From contig NZ_BAZS01000002.1 of the NCBI RefSeq assembly GCF_001310895.1, forward strand, positions 124,001-188,000: DNA of 64,000 nucleotides, read 5' to 3'. Origin of the DNA: Virgibacillus halodenitrificans JCM 12304 (GTDB lineage: Bacteria > Bacillota > Bacilli > Bacillales > Amphibacillaceae). Positions 1-7,981 of the stretch are shown here, in pieces. A model generated the notes under the pieces. That model was not told where the DNA came from, made no database searches, and saw only the letters and a program-made list of their open reading frames with translations. Within the stretch, counting starts at the first letter, position 1; each line of letters begins with the position of its first letter. A program made the translations under genes and the position numbers.

Positions 1-1225
1 CTTGAGCTAAAAATGTTGTGCTATCTAAATGAAGTGTTGCATCGAAAAACAATTCTTTACTGTAAAAACCGTTTAGAAATGGCAATGGCACGGCTGCCAT
101 AGAGAATGTTCCAAATAACGCAAGTGTAGCTGTTATCGGAAGGAATGTAATCAAACCGCCAAGTTTTCTAATATCACGAGTCCCTGTTTCATGATCAATA
201 ATGCCAGCAACCATGAATAAGCTCCCTTTGAAGGTAGCATGATTCAGAATATGGAATATTGCTGCAAACACAGCAGCAGTGGTTCCAAAGCCAAGCATCG
301 CCATAATCATTCCTAGCTGGCTAATGGTGGAAAATGCAAGGATTGCTTTAAGATCTGTTTGTCTAACGGCCATATAAGAGCCCCAACATAGAGTAATAAT
401 ACCTACAAGGCTCACAACAATAAAGAACCACTCACTCCCGGAAAAAATGGATGAAAAACGTGCAATGAGAAATAATCCGGCTTTTACCATTGTTGCTGAA
501 TGCAAATACGCACTGACAGGAGTTGGTGCCTCCATGGCATCAGGAAGCCATATATGAAACGGGAATTGTGCAGACTTTGTAAATGCACCTAATAGAATAA
601 AACCTAAAATTAATGGTAAATAGGAACTGTCTAGAATGACATCTACTTGGTTGATCATCTCTTGGATGCTTGTAGTTCCAGTAACAACCCAGAGTAATAT
701 AAATCCACCAAACATACTTAAACCACCAAATATAGTGATAAGCATACTTTTAAGAGCTCCATACCTTGATCGTTCTTTGAAATGCCAGTACCCAATCAGC
801 AGGAATGAAGAAATGGAAGTTAACTCCCAAAATGTATACAAAACAAAAATATTGTCTGATAGCACTACGCCAAGCATTGCTGTCATAAACATTAGTAAGT
901 AGACATAGAAGCTACCGAGTCTTTCCTGTTTACTAAGGTAAAAGATAGAATAAAGAACAACAAGTGCTCCAATCCCACTGATTAATAAAGCAAATAGTAA
1001 ACTTAAACCATCCAAATAGAAATCAAAGTTAATCCCCAAAGAAGGAATCCAATTATATGTATGTCGAATTGGATTGAAATCTCTCCCTAAAAATTGGACG
1101 AAATACAGAAATATGGAGAGTGGCACAAACAAGACAAAAATGCCAGTATGTATCTTTTCTTTTAATTTACTTAATAACGGAATAAAACATGCAATAATGA
1201 GTGGTATTAACACTGCAAATATCAT
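1..1225 (-). CDS. mrpA: Na+/H+ antiporter subunit A (MrpA/MnhA), 5' part only
   Basis: First 408 codons of the large hydrophobic subunit of the multi-subunit Mrp cation/proton antiporter; the rest lies beyond the left edge. The family member is about 800 residues, so roughly half is present. The translation begins MIFAVLIPLIIACFIPLL, then IHTGIFVLFVPL, and has the complex I NuoL-like core: FWELTSISSFLLIGYW (about residue 130), FPFHIWLPDAMEAPTPVSAYLHS (given here in part as LPDAMEAPTPVSAYLHS) and HATFKGSLFMVAG with conserved proton-path Lys/His. Start ATG is preceded by GGAGGA at 1236-1241. The family exports Na+ in exchange for H+ and supports salt and alkaline pH tolerance. The other mrp genes should follow to the left; this is inferred. 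Confidence 0.93.
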   Translation of the reverse strand, partial: MIFAVLIPLIIACFIPLLSKLKEKIHTGIFVLFVPLSIFLYFVQFLGRDFNPIRHTYNWIPSLGINFDFYLDGLSLLFALLISGIGALVVLYSIFYLSKQERLGSFYVYLLMFMTAMLGVVLSDNIFVLYTFWELTSISSFLLIGYWHFKERSRYGALKSMLITIFGGLSMFGGFILLWVVTGTTSIQEMINQVDVILDSSYLPLILGFILLGAFTKSAQFPFHIWLPDAMEAPTPVSAYLHSATMVKAGLFLIARFSSIFSGSEWFFIVVSLVGIITLCWGSYMAVRQTDLKAILAFSTISQLGMIMAMLGFGTTAAVFAAIFHILNHATFKGSLFMVAGIIDHETGTRDIRKLGGLITFLPITATLALFGTFSMAAVPLPFLNGFYSKELFFDATLHLDSTTFLAQ

Positions 1226-1458
1226 TAAAATTTATCCTCCTTCAAAAAAATAAGGCTGTCTAATTATTGCACATTATGTTGCTTAAATAGTCAGCTGTTA
1301 TACAAAGTCACTGGAAACTGTAATATGTGGGTATCCAAACATGGAATGGTGGTGATGAAGCTTTTGTAATTGATACAGAATGAATGGCTAAAACATGGAT
1401 TCTAAAGCAATTTATTCAAACAATAGTTTAACACAATATAATAACAAGAAAAATAAAT
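1226..1458. other. intergenic, no supported gene
   Basis: Between the mrpA start and the sda terminator. Around 1330-1408 on the plus strand a short open stretch reads V-G-I-Q-T-W-N-G-G-D-E-A-F-V-I-D-T-E and, in the next frame, E-W-L-K-H-G-F before a stop. It has no start with a ribosome binding site and could be the decayed tail of a gene, or chance. Confidence 0.35.
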
Positions 1459-1495
1459 AACCCCTATTATTCAGTAAAAATAATAGGGGTTTTCT
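1459..1495 (-). terminator. rho-independent terminator after sda
   Basis: Perfect 13-bp inverted repeat, AACCCCTATTATT with AATAATAGGGGTT, with a loop of about 7 bases. Only sda reads into it, from the right. T-rich sequence on both sides means it could work in either direction. Confidence 0.8.
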
Positions 1496-1525
1496 GTTTC
1501 TTCATATTTATATAGCCAGCAATTT

Positions 1526-1672
1526 TTATCGGTAATCTTTTGTTTTTAATTTATGAGAAAGATGTCTTCTCTGAATTTCTTCTTCAATTAGTGAAAGAAA
1601 ATCAGGGCTTAGATCTAATTCGTATGCTGTATAGTAAGATTCTAGCAATAATTCATCTGATAATTGCTCCAT
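1526..1672 (-). CDS. sda: sporulation inhibitor Sda
   Basis: 48-residue protein, [20 protein letters not shown] at the start, ending [12 protein letters not shown]. It matches the Sda family in length (B. subtilis 46 residues), in the N-terminal [11 protein letters not shown] core and in the second helix [12 protein letters not shown]. Sda is a helical hairpin that binds KinA and related histidine kinases and blocks the phosphorelay when replication is stalled or newly begun. Start ATG follows AGGAGGG with good spacing. The gene lies next to yqeG as in B. subtilis. A cluster of DnaA boxes upstream (1755-1854) supports the known DnaA-controlled replication checkpoint. Confidence 0.93.
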   Translation of the reverse strand: MEQLSDELLLESYYTAYELDLSPDFLSLIEEEIQRRHLSHKLKTKDYR

Positions 1673-1754
1673 AAATACAGCCCTCCTAAAAATTTTACTT
1701 AAATTTAAACTATTACTAACTTACCACGATCCACATACCATAACAAGACTCAGG

Positions 1755-1854
1755 TTATCTACATTACCCTGTAGATAACTTGTGCGTAAATCAACTTGTT
1801 TGGTAATAATACGCTGTTAATTCAATACGAAAATTGTTAATAAAGTTATCCACA
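1755..1854. promoter_or_regulatory. DnaA-box cluster upstream of sda
   Basis: Four sites match TTATNCACA or differ by one base: TTATCTACA at 1755-1763 (+), TTATCTACA at 1770-1778 (-), TTACGCACA at 1781-1789 (-) and the perfect TTATCCACA at 1846-1854 (+). The first two face each other as an inverted repeat around TTACCC. In B. subtilis DnaA binds such boxes upstream of sda and links sda transcription to replication initiation. The same role here is an inference from sequence and position. Confidence 0.8.
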
Positions 1855-1872
1855 ACGCAAATTTTGATGTTA

Positions 1873-1881
1873 TTTGTCGAA
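1873..1881 (+). promoter_or_regulatory. Spo0A-like box (TTTGTCGAA)
   Basis: Perfect 0A-box core, TGTCGAA, in the divergent gap between sda (-) and yqeG (+). It could act on either gene. The same 9-mer recurs in other gaps of the window. Confidence 0.45.
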
Positions 1882-2046
1882 CGATTCTGGGAATATTTTG
1901 GTAGCAATTTTAAGTGAGTGTTCAAAGAGAATTATGGTTTCACTTCAAAAGAATAGTAAGTTATTATAGGATTAAGTTATAATATTATCTTACGGAAGAA
2001 GATAAAGTATAGTATGTTACTAATTAGAAATTATGAGGTGTGACCG

Positions 2047-2562
2047 TTGTTAAAAAGATTCTTACCAAATGAACATGTGAAAAGTATATTTGATATACAA
2101 CCAGAAAAATTAAAGCAACGAGGGATTAAAGGTATTATTACAGATTTAGACAATACTCTCGTAGCATGGAATGTCAGGGATGCCACGCCAGAGGTTATTC
2201 AGTGGTTTAAATTGATGAAGGACAATGGAATTAACGTAACAATTATTTCAAATAATAAAAAGGAACGAGTAGAGCTTTTTTCTGAACCTTTAGGGACACC
2301 CTTTGTTTTTAGTGCTCGTAAACCGTTGAGCCGTGCTTTTAAAACGGTTGCCAAACAAATGGGATTAAAAAAGAATGAAATTGCTGTGATCGGTGATCAA
2401 CTTCTAACAGATGTACTCGGAGGGAACTCGGCAGGATTTTATACCATTTTGGTCGTGCCCATCGTCCAGACGGATGGTAAAATAACGAAGATAAATCGAA
2501 GGATAGAAAGACGCATATTAAATTATATGCGAAAGAAAGGGCAAATTACTTGGGAGGAATAG
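2047..2562 (+). CDS. yqeG: YqeG family HAD IIIA-type phosphatase
   Basis: 171-residue HAD-superfamily hydrolase. Motif I is IITDLDNTLVAWN (about residues 31-43, nucleophile and acid Asp pair), motif II is VTIISNN (about 64-70) and motif III/IV is IAVIGDQLLTDVLGGN (about 112-127). This short family is similar to phosphatidylglycerophosphatase; the true substrate in Bacillus is not settled. Translation starts at TTG after GAGGTG. First gene of the yqeG-yqeH-aroE-yhbY-nadD-yqeK-rsfS-yqeM operon. Confidence 0.93.
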   Translation: MLKRFLPNEHVKSIFDIQPEKLKQRGIKGIITDLDNTLVAWNVRDATPEVIQWFKLMKDNGINVTIISNNKKERVELFSEPLGTPFVFSARKPLSRAFKTVAKQMGLKKNEIAVIGDQLLTDVLGGNSAGFYTILVVPIVQTDGKITKINRRIERRILNYMRKKGQITWEE

Positions 2563-2564
2563 GA

Positions 2565-3665
2565 ATGGAAACACTTTATTGTCAAGGTTGTGGGGCTGAA
2601 ATTCAGTCAACAGACCCAGGGGAGCCAGGTTATACTCCAAAGGCTTCTCTTCAAAACGAAAACGTTCTATGTAAAAGGTGTTTTCGCTTAAAACACTATA
2701 ATGAAATACAAGATGTATCCGTCTCGGATGATGATTTCTTGAGAATGGTTAGTTCAATAAGGAATGCAGAAGGACTAGTCGTGCATATTATTGATATTTT
2801 TGATGTGAATGGAAGTTTATTACAGGGACTTCCACGAATTGTTGGTAATAACCCGATTATTCTGGTCGGTAATAAAATCGATCTATTACCAAAATCCACT
2901 AATGAGCGTAAGTTAATTCAATGGTTAAGAACATCTGCTAAAGAAGCGGGGATTAAAGTGGAGGATGTCTTTCTTATCTCTTCAATGAAGGGGTATGGAC
3001 TTGAAGAGTTGGCTACTGAAATAGAAAAGTATCGTAAGAAAAAAGATGTTTATATTGTAGGAACTACAAACGTAGGAAAATCAACATTTATAAACAAATT
3101 GATTAAGCAAACTACAGGTTATTCCAATGTGATCACTACTTCTTATTTCCCGGGTACCACATTGGGATTTATTGAGATTCCTCTGGATGAGCAATCTTCA
3201 TTAATTGATACACCAGGGATTGTTAATAAGCAGCAAATAGCTCATTATATTTCTGAAAAAGATTTGAAGGTTATCACACCTAAAAAGGAAATAAAGCCCA
3301 GAGTTTATCAGTTAAATAGCGAACAGACATTATATTTCGGAGGACTGGCCAGATTGGATTTTATAAAAGGAGAAAAAACATCCTTTGTTTGCTATTTTTC
3401 GAATGAATTGCCGATACATCGGACGAAATTGGAAAATGCGGACGAGCTTTATGTCAATCATATTGGTGAACTATTGTCTCCTCCAAGTGAAACGCCTGTA
3501 AAAAAATCGCTAGAACTTAAAAAAAATAGCTTTAAGCTAAACGGAGAAAAAACAGATATTGTTTTTCCAGGTTTAGGTTGGGTAAGTGTGGAAGGTAATG
3601 AAATAACAATTACTGCACATAGTCCGGAAAAGGTCGCTGTTTCAATAAGGAAATCACTACTTTAG
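2565..3665 (+). CDS. yqeH: ribosome biogenesis GTPase YqeH
   Basis: 366-residue circularly permuted GTPase needed for 30S subunit assembly. An N-terminal zinc finger (CQGCGAEIQ ... CKRCFRLKHYN) comes first. Then the G motifs follow in permuted order: G4 NKID (about residue 108), G1 GTTNVGKSTFINKL (about 170) and G3 DTPG (about 217). The start chosen is ATG at 2565, behind GGAGGAAT and 2 bases after the yqeG stop. An in-frame TTG at 2550 would overlap the Shine-Dalgarno and yqeG. Length equals that of the B. subtilis protein. Confidence 0.96.
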   Translation: METLYCQGCGAEIQSTDPGEPGYTPKASLQNENVLCKRCFRLKHYNEIQDVSVSDDDFLRMVSSIRNAEGLVVHIIDIFDVNGSLLQGLPRIVGNNPIILVGNKIDLLPKSTNERKLIQWLRTSAKEAGIKVEDVFLISSMKGYGLEELATEIEKYRKKKDVYIVGTTNVGKSTFINKLIKQTTGYSNVITTSYFPGTTLGFIEIPLDEQSSLIDTPGIVNKQQIAHYISEKDLKVITPKKEIKPRVYQLNSEQTLYFGGLARLDFIKGEKTSFVCYFSNELPIHRTKLENADELYVNHIGELLSPPSETPVKKSLELKKNSFKLNGEKTDIVFPGLGWVSVEGNEITITAHSPEKVAVSIRKSLL

Positions 3666-3677
3666 GGGGAGTAGAAT

Positions 3678-4523
3678 ATGGAATACCATCTAGCTTTGAT
3701 TGGGTACCCAATTAAGCATTCATTATCACCTTGGATCCACAACAAATTCTTAGATAAAGCAGGTTTAAGAGGAAGTTACGAACTTCATGAATTTGATCAG
3801 GCAAGTTCTTTTGAAGAGAATATTAAATTATTGAAAAGGAAGAAATACGATGGATTCAATGTGACCGTTCCATACAAACAAGAGATTATCCCATACCTTG
3901 ATGAGGTTGATCCTATTGCTGATAAAATGGGTGCTGTCAATACGGTTGTAAATAAACAAGGTAAATGGGTTGGGTACAATACGGATGGCGTTGGTTATGT
4001 ACGTTCATTGGAAGCAGCCTATCCTGAGGCGCTCTTAAATCAAGATTGTCGAATCCTTCTTATAGGAGCGGGTGGTGCGGCAAGAGGTATCTATTGTGCT
4101 CTGCGGGACAGAGGGTTCTCAAGAATTGACATAGCAAATCGCACACAAACAAGTGCATCTGACATTTTGGAGCTTCAGGCTGATCATGGAAATTGTACTG
4201 TTTTATCTATTCAGGAGGCTGAAAAAGCGCTTAAAGATTATGATATTGTAATCCAAACAACTTCGGTCGGAATGAGACCAAGTAGTAAAGATTCAATTAT
4301 TCAAGTGGCAAATGTAAAAGACAAAGGAATATTCAGTGATATTATTTATCAGCCGTTAAAAACAGAATTTCTATCACAGGCAGAGACTGCCGGTGCGCCA
4401 ATTCATTTTGGACATACAATGCTTTTATATCAAGCTCAATATGCATTTGAAAAGTGGACTGATAAAAAGGTCTCTTTAAACAATATGGCGGAAGAACTTA
4501 AATTACTTTTGGAAGGAAGATAA
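3678..4523 (+). CDS. aroE: shikimate dehydrogenase (NADP+)
   Basis: 281-residue enzyme reducing 3-dehydroshikimate to shikimate in aromatic amino acid synthesis. Visible motifs: YPIKHSLSPWIHN (substrate-binding Ser pair), NVTVPYK (catalytic Lys, about residue 65), MGAVNTVV and the glycine-rich NADP loop LLIGAGGAARGI (about 126-137). Start ATG follows GGGGGAG. Its place between yqeH and yhbY matches B. subtilis aroD (aroE). Confidence 0.96.
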   Translation: MEYHLALIGYPIKHSLSPWIHNKFLDKAGLRGSYELHEFDQASSFEENIKLLKRKKYDGFNVTVPYKQEIIPYLDEVDPIADKMGAVNTVVNKQGKWVGYNTDGVGYVRSLEAAYPEALLNQDCRILLIGAGGAARGIYCALRDRGFSRIDIANRTQTSASDILELQADHGNCTVLSIQEAEKALKDYDIVIQTTSVGMRPSSKDSIIQVANVKDKGIFSDIIYQPLKTEFLSQAETAGAPIHFGHTMLLYQAQYAFEKWTDKKVSLNNMAEELKLLLEGR

Positions 4524-4524
4524 T

Positions 4525-4815
4525 ATGTTAACAGGTAAACAAAAACGTTTTTTGAGGGCAGAAGCTCACCATCTAAAGCCAATTTTTCAAGTTGGAAAAA
4601 CAGGTGTTAATGAAAATATGATTATTCAAATTAACGAAGCCTTAGAAAAAAGGGAATTAATCAAAATTAGTATTTTGCAAAATTGTATGGGAGATAAAGA
4701 TACAATTGCTGAAGAGTTGGCTGAAGGCACTCAGGCAGAAATTGTGCAAGTTATTGGTAATAATATTATCCTTTACAAGGAATCTAAAGAAAATAAAACG
4801 ATTCAACTACCATAA
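4525..4815 (+). CDS. yhbY: YhbY-family RNA-binding protein (YqeI)
   Basis: 96 residues, a single CRS1-YhbY (CRM) domain. The family signature is present: LRAEAHHLKPIFQVGKTGVN near the N-terminus, the GxxG-type loop, and LAEGTQAEIVQVIGNNIILY near the C-terminus. Homologues bind pre-50S ribosomal particles. It starts one base after the aroE stop and overlaps nothing, so it is translationally close-coupled. Confidence 0.92.
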   Translation: MLTGKQKRFLRAEAHHLKPIFQVGKTGVNENMIIQINEALEKRELIKISILQNCMGDKDTIAEELAEGTQAEIVQVIGNNIILYKESKENKTIQLP

Positions 4816-4831
4816 AGAGGGTGTTGTTTTA

Positions 4832-5410
4832 ATGAAACACGTAGGTATACTAGGGGGAACGTTTGACCCGCCTCATCTTGGGCATATGATTATTGCTCAG
4901 GAAGTCCAATTGTCATTAAACTTGGATGAGGTATGGTTTATTCCTTCCCATACCCCTCCACATAAAAATACGACAAAAACCAATGCTGAAGATAGGGTAA
5001 ATATGGTGAAGCTGGCTGTACAGGGGAACGCTTACTTTAAAGTCAACACGATTGAGATAGATCGTTTCGGGAAATCATATACCTTTGATACAATAAAAGA
5101 ACTGAATAAAGAATATCCACGCTGCACATTTTATTTTATTATAGGTGCTGATATGGTTGAGTATCTACCTAAATGGAATAGAATTGATCAACTAATTAAA
5201 CTTGTGCAATTTGTTGGGGTGAAGCGGCCGGGTTTTTCTTTAATTTCAACATATCCAGTGATAGAGGTAGAAGTACCTCAAATTGATATTTCTTCTACCA
5301 TTATTCGTAATCGAATAAAAAATAATCAGCCATTTTCGTATTTCACCCCTGAAGGCGTAATGAATTATATTAAGGAGAAACGACTATATGCAAATGGAAC
5401 AAGCGGTTGA
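4832..5410 (+). CDS. nadD: nicotinate-nucleotide adenylyltransferase
   Basis: 192-residue enzyme that makes deamido-NAD from NaMN and ATP. Nucleotidyltransferase motifs are GGTFDPPHLGHMIIAQ (about residues 7-22, HxGH class) and ISSTIIRNRI near the C-terminus. The start chosen is the ATG at 4832 after AGAGGGTG. A longer open frame beginning at 4706 lies inside yhbY and is unlike the family. The 3' end overlaps yqeK by 23 bases, suggesting coupling. Confidence 0.95.
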   Translation: MKHVGILGGTFDPPHLGHMIIAQEVQLSLNLDEVWFIPSHTPPHKNTTKTNAEDRVNMVKLAVQGNAYFKVNTIEIDRFGKSYTFDTIKELNKEYPRCTFYFIIGADMVEYLPKWNRIDQLIKLVQFVGVKRPGFSLISTYPVIEVEVPQIDISSTIIRNRIKNNQPFSYFTPEGVMNYIKEKRLYANGTSG

Positions 5411-5963
5411 GTATGTCAAACCTCACTTAACAAAAGCAAGATTTGAACATACATTGCGAGTAGCTGAAACGGCGGTGGACTTAGCTGAAAGATTTGGAGT
5501 TTCCAGGGAAAAAGTGGAATTAGCTGCTATCTTTCATGACTATGCAAAATACCGCCCACTTGAAGAAATGGAAGATTATATAAAAAAAAGTGAGTTGCCT
5601 GATAATTTATTGACTTATCATCATGAATTATGGCATGGCCCTGTAGCGGCATTGTTAATAGAGAAGGAATTTGACATTCATGATGCTGATATAAAAGGGG
5701 CAATTCGCTACCATACTACTGGAAGAGCAAATATGAAGGATATAGAGAAGGTTGTTTTTATTGCTGACTATATAGAGCCAGGAAGAAATTTTCCTGGGGT
5801 TGAGGAGGTCAGAGAAGTAGTTTTATCTGACCTTAATTTAGCCTGTTGGATGGCGCTTCGAAACACAATTGAATTTTTGATGAAAAAGAAAGCAACCATC
5901 TACCCAGACACATTTCATGCATATAATGATCTTACAAGATATGTAAACGGAGGTAATCGTTAA
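5388..5963 (+). CDS. yqeK: YqeK HD-domain diadenosine tetraphosphate hydrolase
   Basis: 191-residue HD phosphohydrolase. Metal-binding residues are visible: H in FEHTLRVAE (about residue 20), HD in LAAIFHDYAKYRP (about 50), H in YHHELWHGPVAA and the later D in VVFIADYIEPGR. Family members split Ap4A symmetrically into two ADP. ATG lies within the end of nadD behind AAGGAGAAA. Between nadD and rsfS as in other Bacillaceae. Confidence 0.92.
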   Translation: MQMEQAVEYVKPHLTKARFEHTLRVAETAVDLAERFGVSREKVELAAIFHDYAKYRPLEEMEDYIKKSELPDNLLTYHHELWHGPVAALLIEKEFDIHDADIKGAIRYHTTGRANMKDIEKVVFIADYIEPGRNFPGVEEVREVVLSDLNLACWMALRNTIEFLMKKKATIYPDTFHAYNDLTRYVNGGNR

Positions 5964-6319
5964 TGGAAGATAAAGATTTATTACAGATAGTAGCAACAGC
6001 TTGTGATGATAAAAGGGCAGAAGATATCATTGCTTTGGATATGAATGAAGTTTCCTTGGTAGCAGATTATTTTTTAATTTGTCATGGTAGTAACGAACGA
6101 CAAGTTCAGGCTATTGCTAGAGGAATAAAAGATGCAGTGGAAGAAGAAGGGATTTCAATAAAACGTTTAGAGGGCATGGAACAAGCTCGTTGGGTGCTCG
6201 TTGATCTAGGCGGCATTGTCTGTCATATTTTCCATAAAGAAGAAAGAAGCTATTATAATTTAGAGCGCTTATGGGGAGATGCTACACAAGTTACATTGCA
6301 TGTTGGGCAGGAAAAATAG
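5963..6319 (+). CDS. rsfS: ribosomal silencing factor RsfS
   Basis: 118-residue RsfS/DUF143 protein. It binds uL14 of the 50S subunit and blocks subunit joining in starved cells. Conserved segments: VADYFLICHGSNERQVQAIA, EGMEQARWVLVDLGGIVCHIF and the YNLERLWGDA tail. Start ATG overlaps the yqeK stop by one base. Called yqeL in B. subtilis. Confidence 0.95.
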   Translation: MEDKDLLQIVATACDDKRAEDIIALDMNEVSLVADYFLICHGSNERQVQAIARGIKDAVEEEGISIKRLEGMEQARWVLVDLGGIVCHIFHKEERSYYNLERLWGDATQVTLHVGQEK

Positions 6320-6320
6320 T

Positions 6321-7070
6321 ATGGCATATGGGAAAATGGCCGATGTTTATGATACGTTAATGGCAGTTGCACCTTATGATCAATGGATTGAAATGAGTTT
6401 AAGATTGTTTAAACAATGTGATAAACCAGTTAAACAGGTGATTGATCTTGGCTGTGGTACAGGAGAAATCAGTGTGCGTCTTGCTAAAGCAGGTTTCGAG
6501 GTCACTGGTGTGGATTACTCTTCTGATATGCTCGCATATGCAGAACGAAAGGCGACGAAAGAGCATACAAACATTGATTTGATTCAACAGGACTTAAGAG
6601 AACTGGAAGGTTTAAAAGAAATGGATGCAGCTGTATGCTACTGTGATGTTATGAATTATCTTACTTCCGAAAGTGATTTGAAAAATGTTGTTAAACGAAT
6701 CGCAGACTCATTAAAACCCGGCGGCGTATTTATATTTGATGTTCATTCAATGCAACAGGTAGAAAATAATTTTATCGATCATACATTTGCAGAAGTAACG
6801 GAAGACACTTCTTATATTTGGTTCTGTACGGGAGGAGAAAATCCTGGAGAAATGTATCACGATTTAACATTTTTTCATAGAGAAGGGAATAAGTACGTTC
6901 GGTTCGATGAAGAACATTTTCAACGAACATACCCAATTTCTTTTTATGAACGTCTATTGTTAGCAGCCGGTTTTCAAAATATAAAAATATATGGAGATTT
7001 TTCTATAGATAAAGAAATAACCGAGGAGACTGAGCGGATGTTCTTTGTAGCACAGAAAAGAGTAGGATAA
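6321..7070 (+). CDS. yqeM: class I SAM-dependent methyltransferase YqeM
   Basis: 249-residue Rossmann-fold methyltransferase. Motif I is VIDLGCGTGEISVRLA (about residues 42-57); the acidic loop VTGVDYSSDMLAYA and post-I motif DAAVCYCDVMNYL follow. Substrate unknown. ATG at 6321 begins MAYGKMADVYDTLM, matching the family N-terminus, whereas the longer in-frame ATG at 6279 lies inside rsfS. It starts 1 base after the rsfS stop and closes the operon: a terminator overlaps its stop codon. Confidence 0.9.
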   Translation: MAYGKMADVYDTLMAVAPYDQWIEMSLRLFKQCDKPVKQVIDLGCGTGEISVRLAKAGFEVTGVDYSSDMLAYAERKATKEHTNIDLIQQDLRELEGLKEMDAAVCYCDVMNYLTSESDLKNVVKRIADSLKPGGVFIFDVHSMQQVENNFIDHTFAEVTEDTSYIWFCTGGENPGEMYHDLTFFHREGNKYVRFDEEHFQRTYPISFYERLLLAAGFQNIKIYGDFSIDKEITEETERMFFVAQKRVG

Positions 7071-7090
7071 AAATATCCTATTCTTTTTTT
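7058..7090 (+). terminator. rho-independent terminator after yqeM
   Basis: AGAGTAGGATA pairs with TATCCTATTCT across a loop of A residues, followed by a T run. The left arm includes the end of yqeM, so stop codon and hairpin overlap. Confidence 0.85.
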
Positions 7091-7110
7091 ATTAAAGGAC
7101 TTTAAGTGAT

Positions 7111-7119
7111 TTTGTCGAA
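7111..7119 (+). promoter_or_regulatory. Spo0A-like box (TTTGTCGAA)
   Basis: 0A-box core in the yqeM-comEA gap. In B. subtilis this gap holds the divergent gene comER, which is absent here. The target, if any, is unclear. Confidence 0.4.
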
Positions 7120-7208
7120 TATGAATTAGGGAGGACTCATCCTTGCTTTAAATTTATGTTTGACCCTTCGCAATCTGAATGAACCTCAAAGTATGCTCGA
7201 TCCGCCTT

Positions 7209-7227
7209 CATCCCCCTATTATAGCAC
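7209..7227 (-). promoter_or_regulatory. orphan extended -10 promoter facing away from comEA
   Basis: On the minus strand TGCTATAAT (TATAAT at 7218-7223) is a perfect extended -10. It would drive leftward transcription into a gap with no credible gene; only a 24-codon frame (ATG at 7211) follows, with no spaced ribosome binding site. comER sits divergently here in B. subtilis, so this may be its leftover promoter. Confidence 0.4.
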
Positions 7228-7243
7228 AAGGAAGTGACCTTCA

Positions 7244-7834
7244 TTGAAAATGCCAATTAGAAGTGCTGGCTTTATTCTTATTATTACATCGGTAGTGGTT
7301 GTTTTTTTAATAATTACCCGCGAAGAAGAGCCACGAGTTCAACAAGAAATTTCCCCACTAAAAATTTCTACAACGGAAACACAAGAGGAAAGTAATCCAT
7401 CCAAAGAAAATACAAAAATTATGGTTGATATCAAAGGGGCTGTTGCGAAGCCGGGAGTTTTTGAAATGCCTGTTGAATCAAGGGTAAATGACGCAATTAA
7501 ACTAGCCGGTGGGTTTACAGCTGATGCTGATCAGTCACAAGTCAATTTAGCGCAGAAAGTCCAGGATGAGATGATTATAAATATCCCTGTTATAGGAGGA
7601 GAGCCCCTTACACAAGGTGAAGTTAGTAGTATCCAAACGGAAAAATTGAGCATTAATTATGCCACACAGGAAGAAATTGAAACCTTAAATGGAATAGGTC
7701 CTGCAAAAGCACAAGCAATTATTCAATTTCGTGAAGAACATGGATTCTTTAGTACAGCGGAGGATCTTCTTCAGGTTCCTGGAATTGGCGAAAAGACGCT
7801 TAATAATTTCATTGATGATATTCAAGTACCTTAA
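7244..7834 (+). CDS. comEA: competence protein ComEA, DNA receptor
   Basis: 196-residue membrane-anchored DNA-binding protein of the transformation machinery. Order: N-terminal membrane helix (about residues 8-24), acidic linker, SLBB domain (VDIKGAVAKPGVFEMP, about 62-78) and a C-terminal double helix-hairpin-helix (LNGIGPAKAQAIIQFREEHG ... LQVPGIGEKTLNNF). It binds incoming DNA outside the membrane and hands it to ComEC. TTG at 7244 is well spaced after AAGGAAG; ATG at 7250 is the alternative. No clear ComK box was found. Confidence 0.94.
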   Translation: MKMPIRSAGFILIITSVVVVFLIITREEEPRVQQEISPLKISTTETQEESNPSKENTKIMVDIKGAVAKPGVFEMPVESRVNDAIKLAGGFTADADQSQVNLAQKVQDEMIINIPVIGGEPLTQGEVSSIQTEKLSINYATQEEIETLNGIGPAKAQAIIQFREEHGFFSTAEDLLQVPGIGEKTLNNFIDDIQVP

Positions 7835-7981
7835 GCAGATTGACGAAAATAATACGATAAAGGTAAAATTGGATGGAAACCTGCAAAAATTAATTTAGTA
7901 CGAAAAATGCTTTGGTTTCAATTAGTTTTAGTATTATCAAAATTTAGAGGAAAATAGTATTTTATAGGGAGAGAAAATAGT

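Noticed and set aside
636-902. 88-codon plus-strand frame at the left edge
   Set aside because: Shadow of mrpA on the opposite strand.
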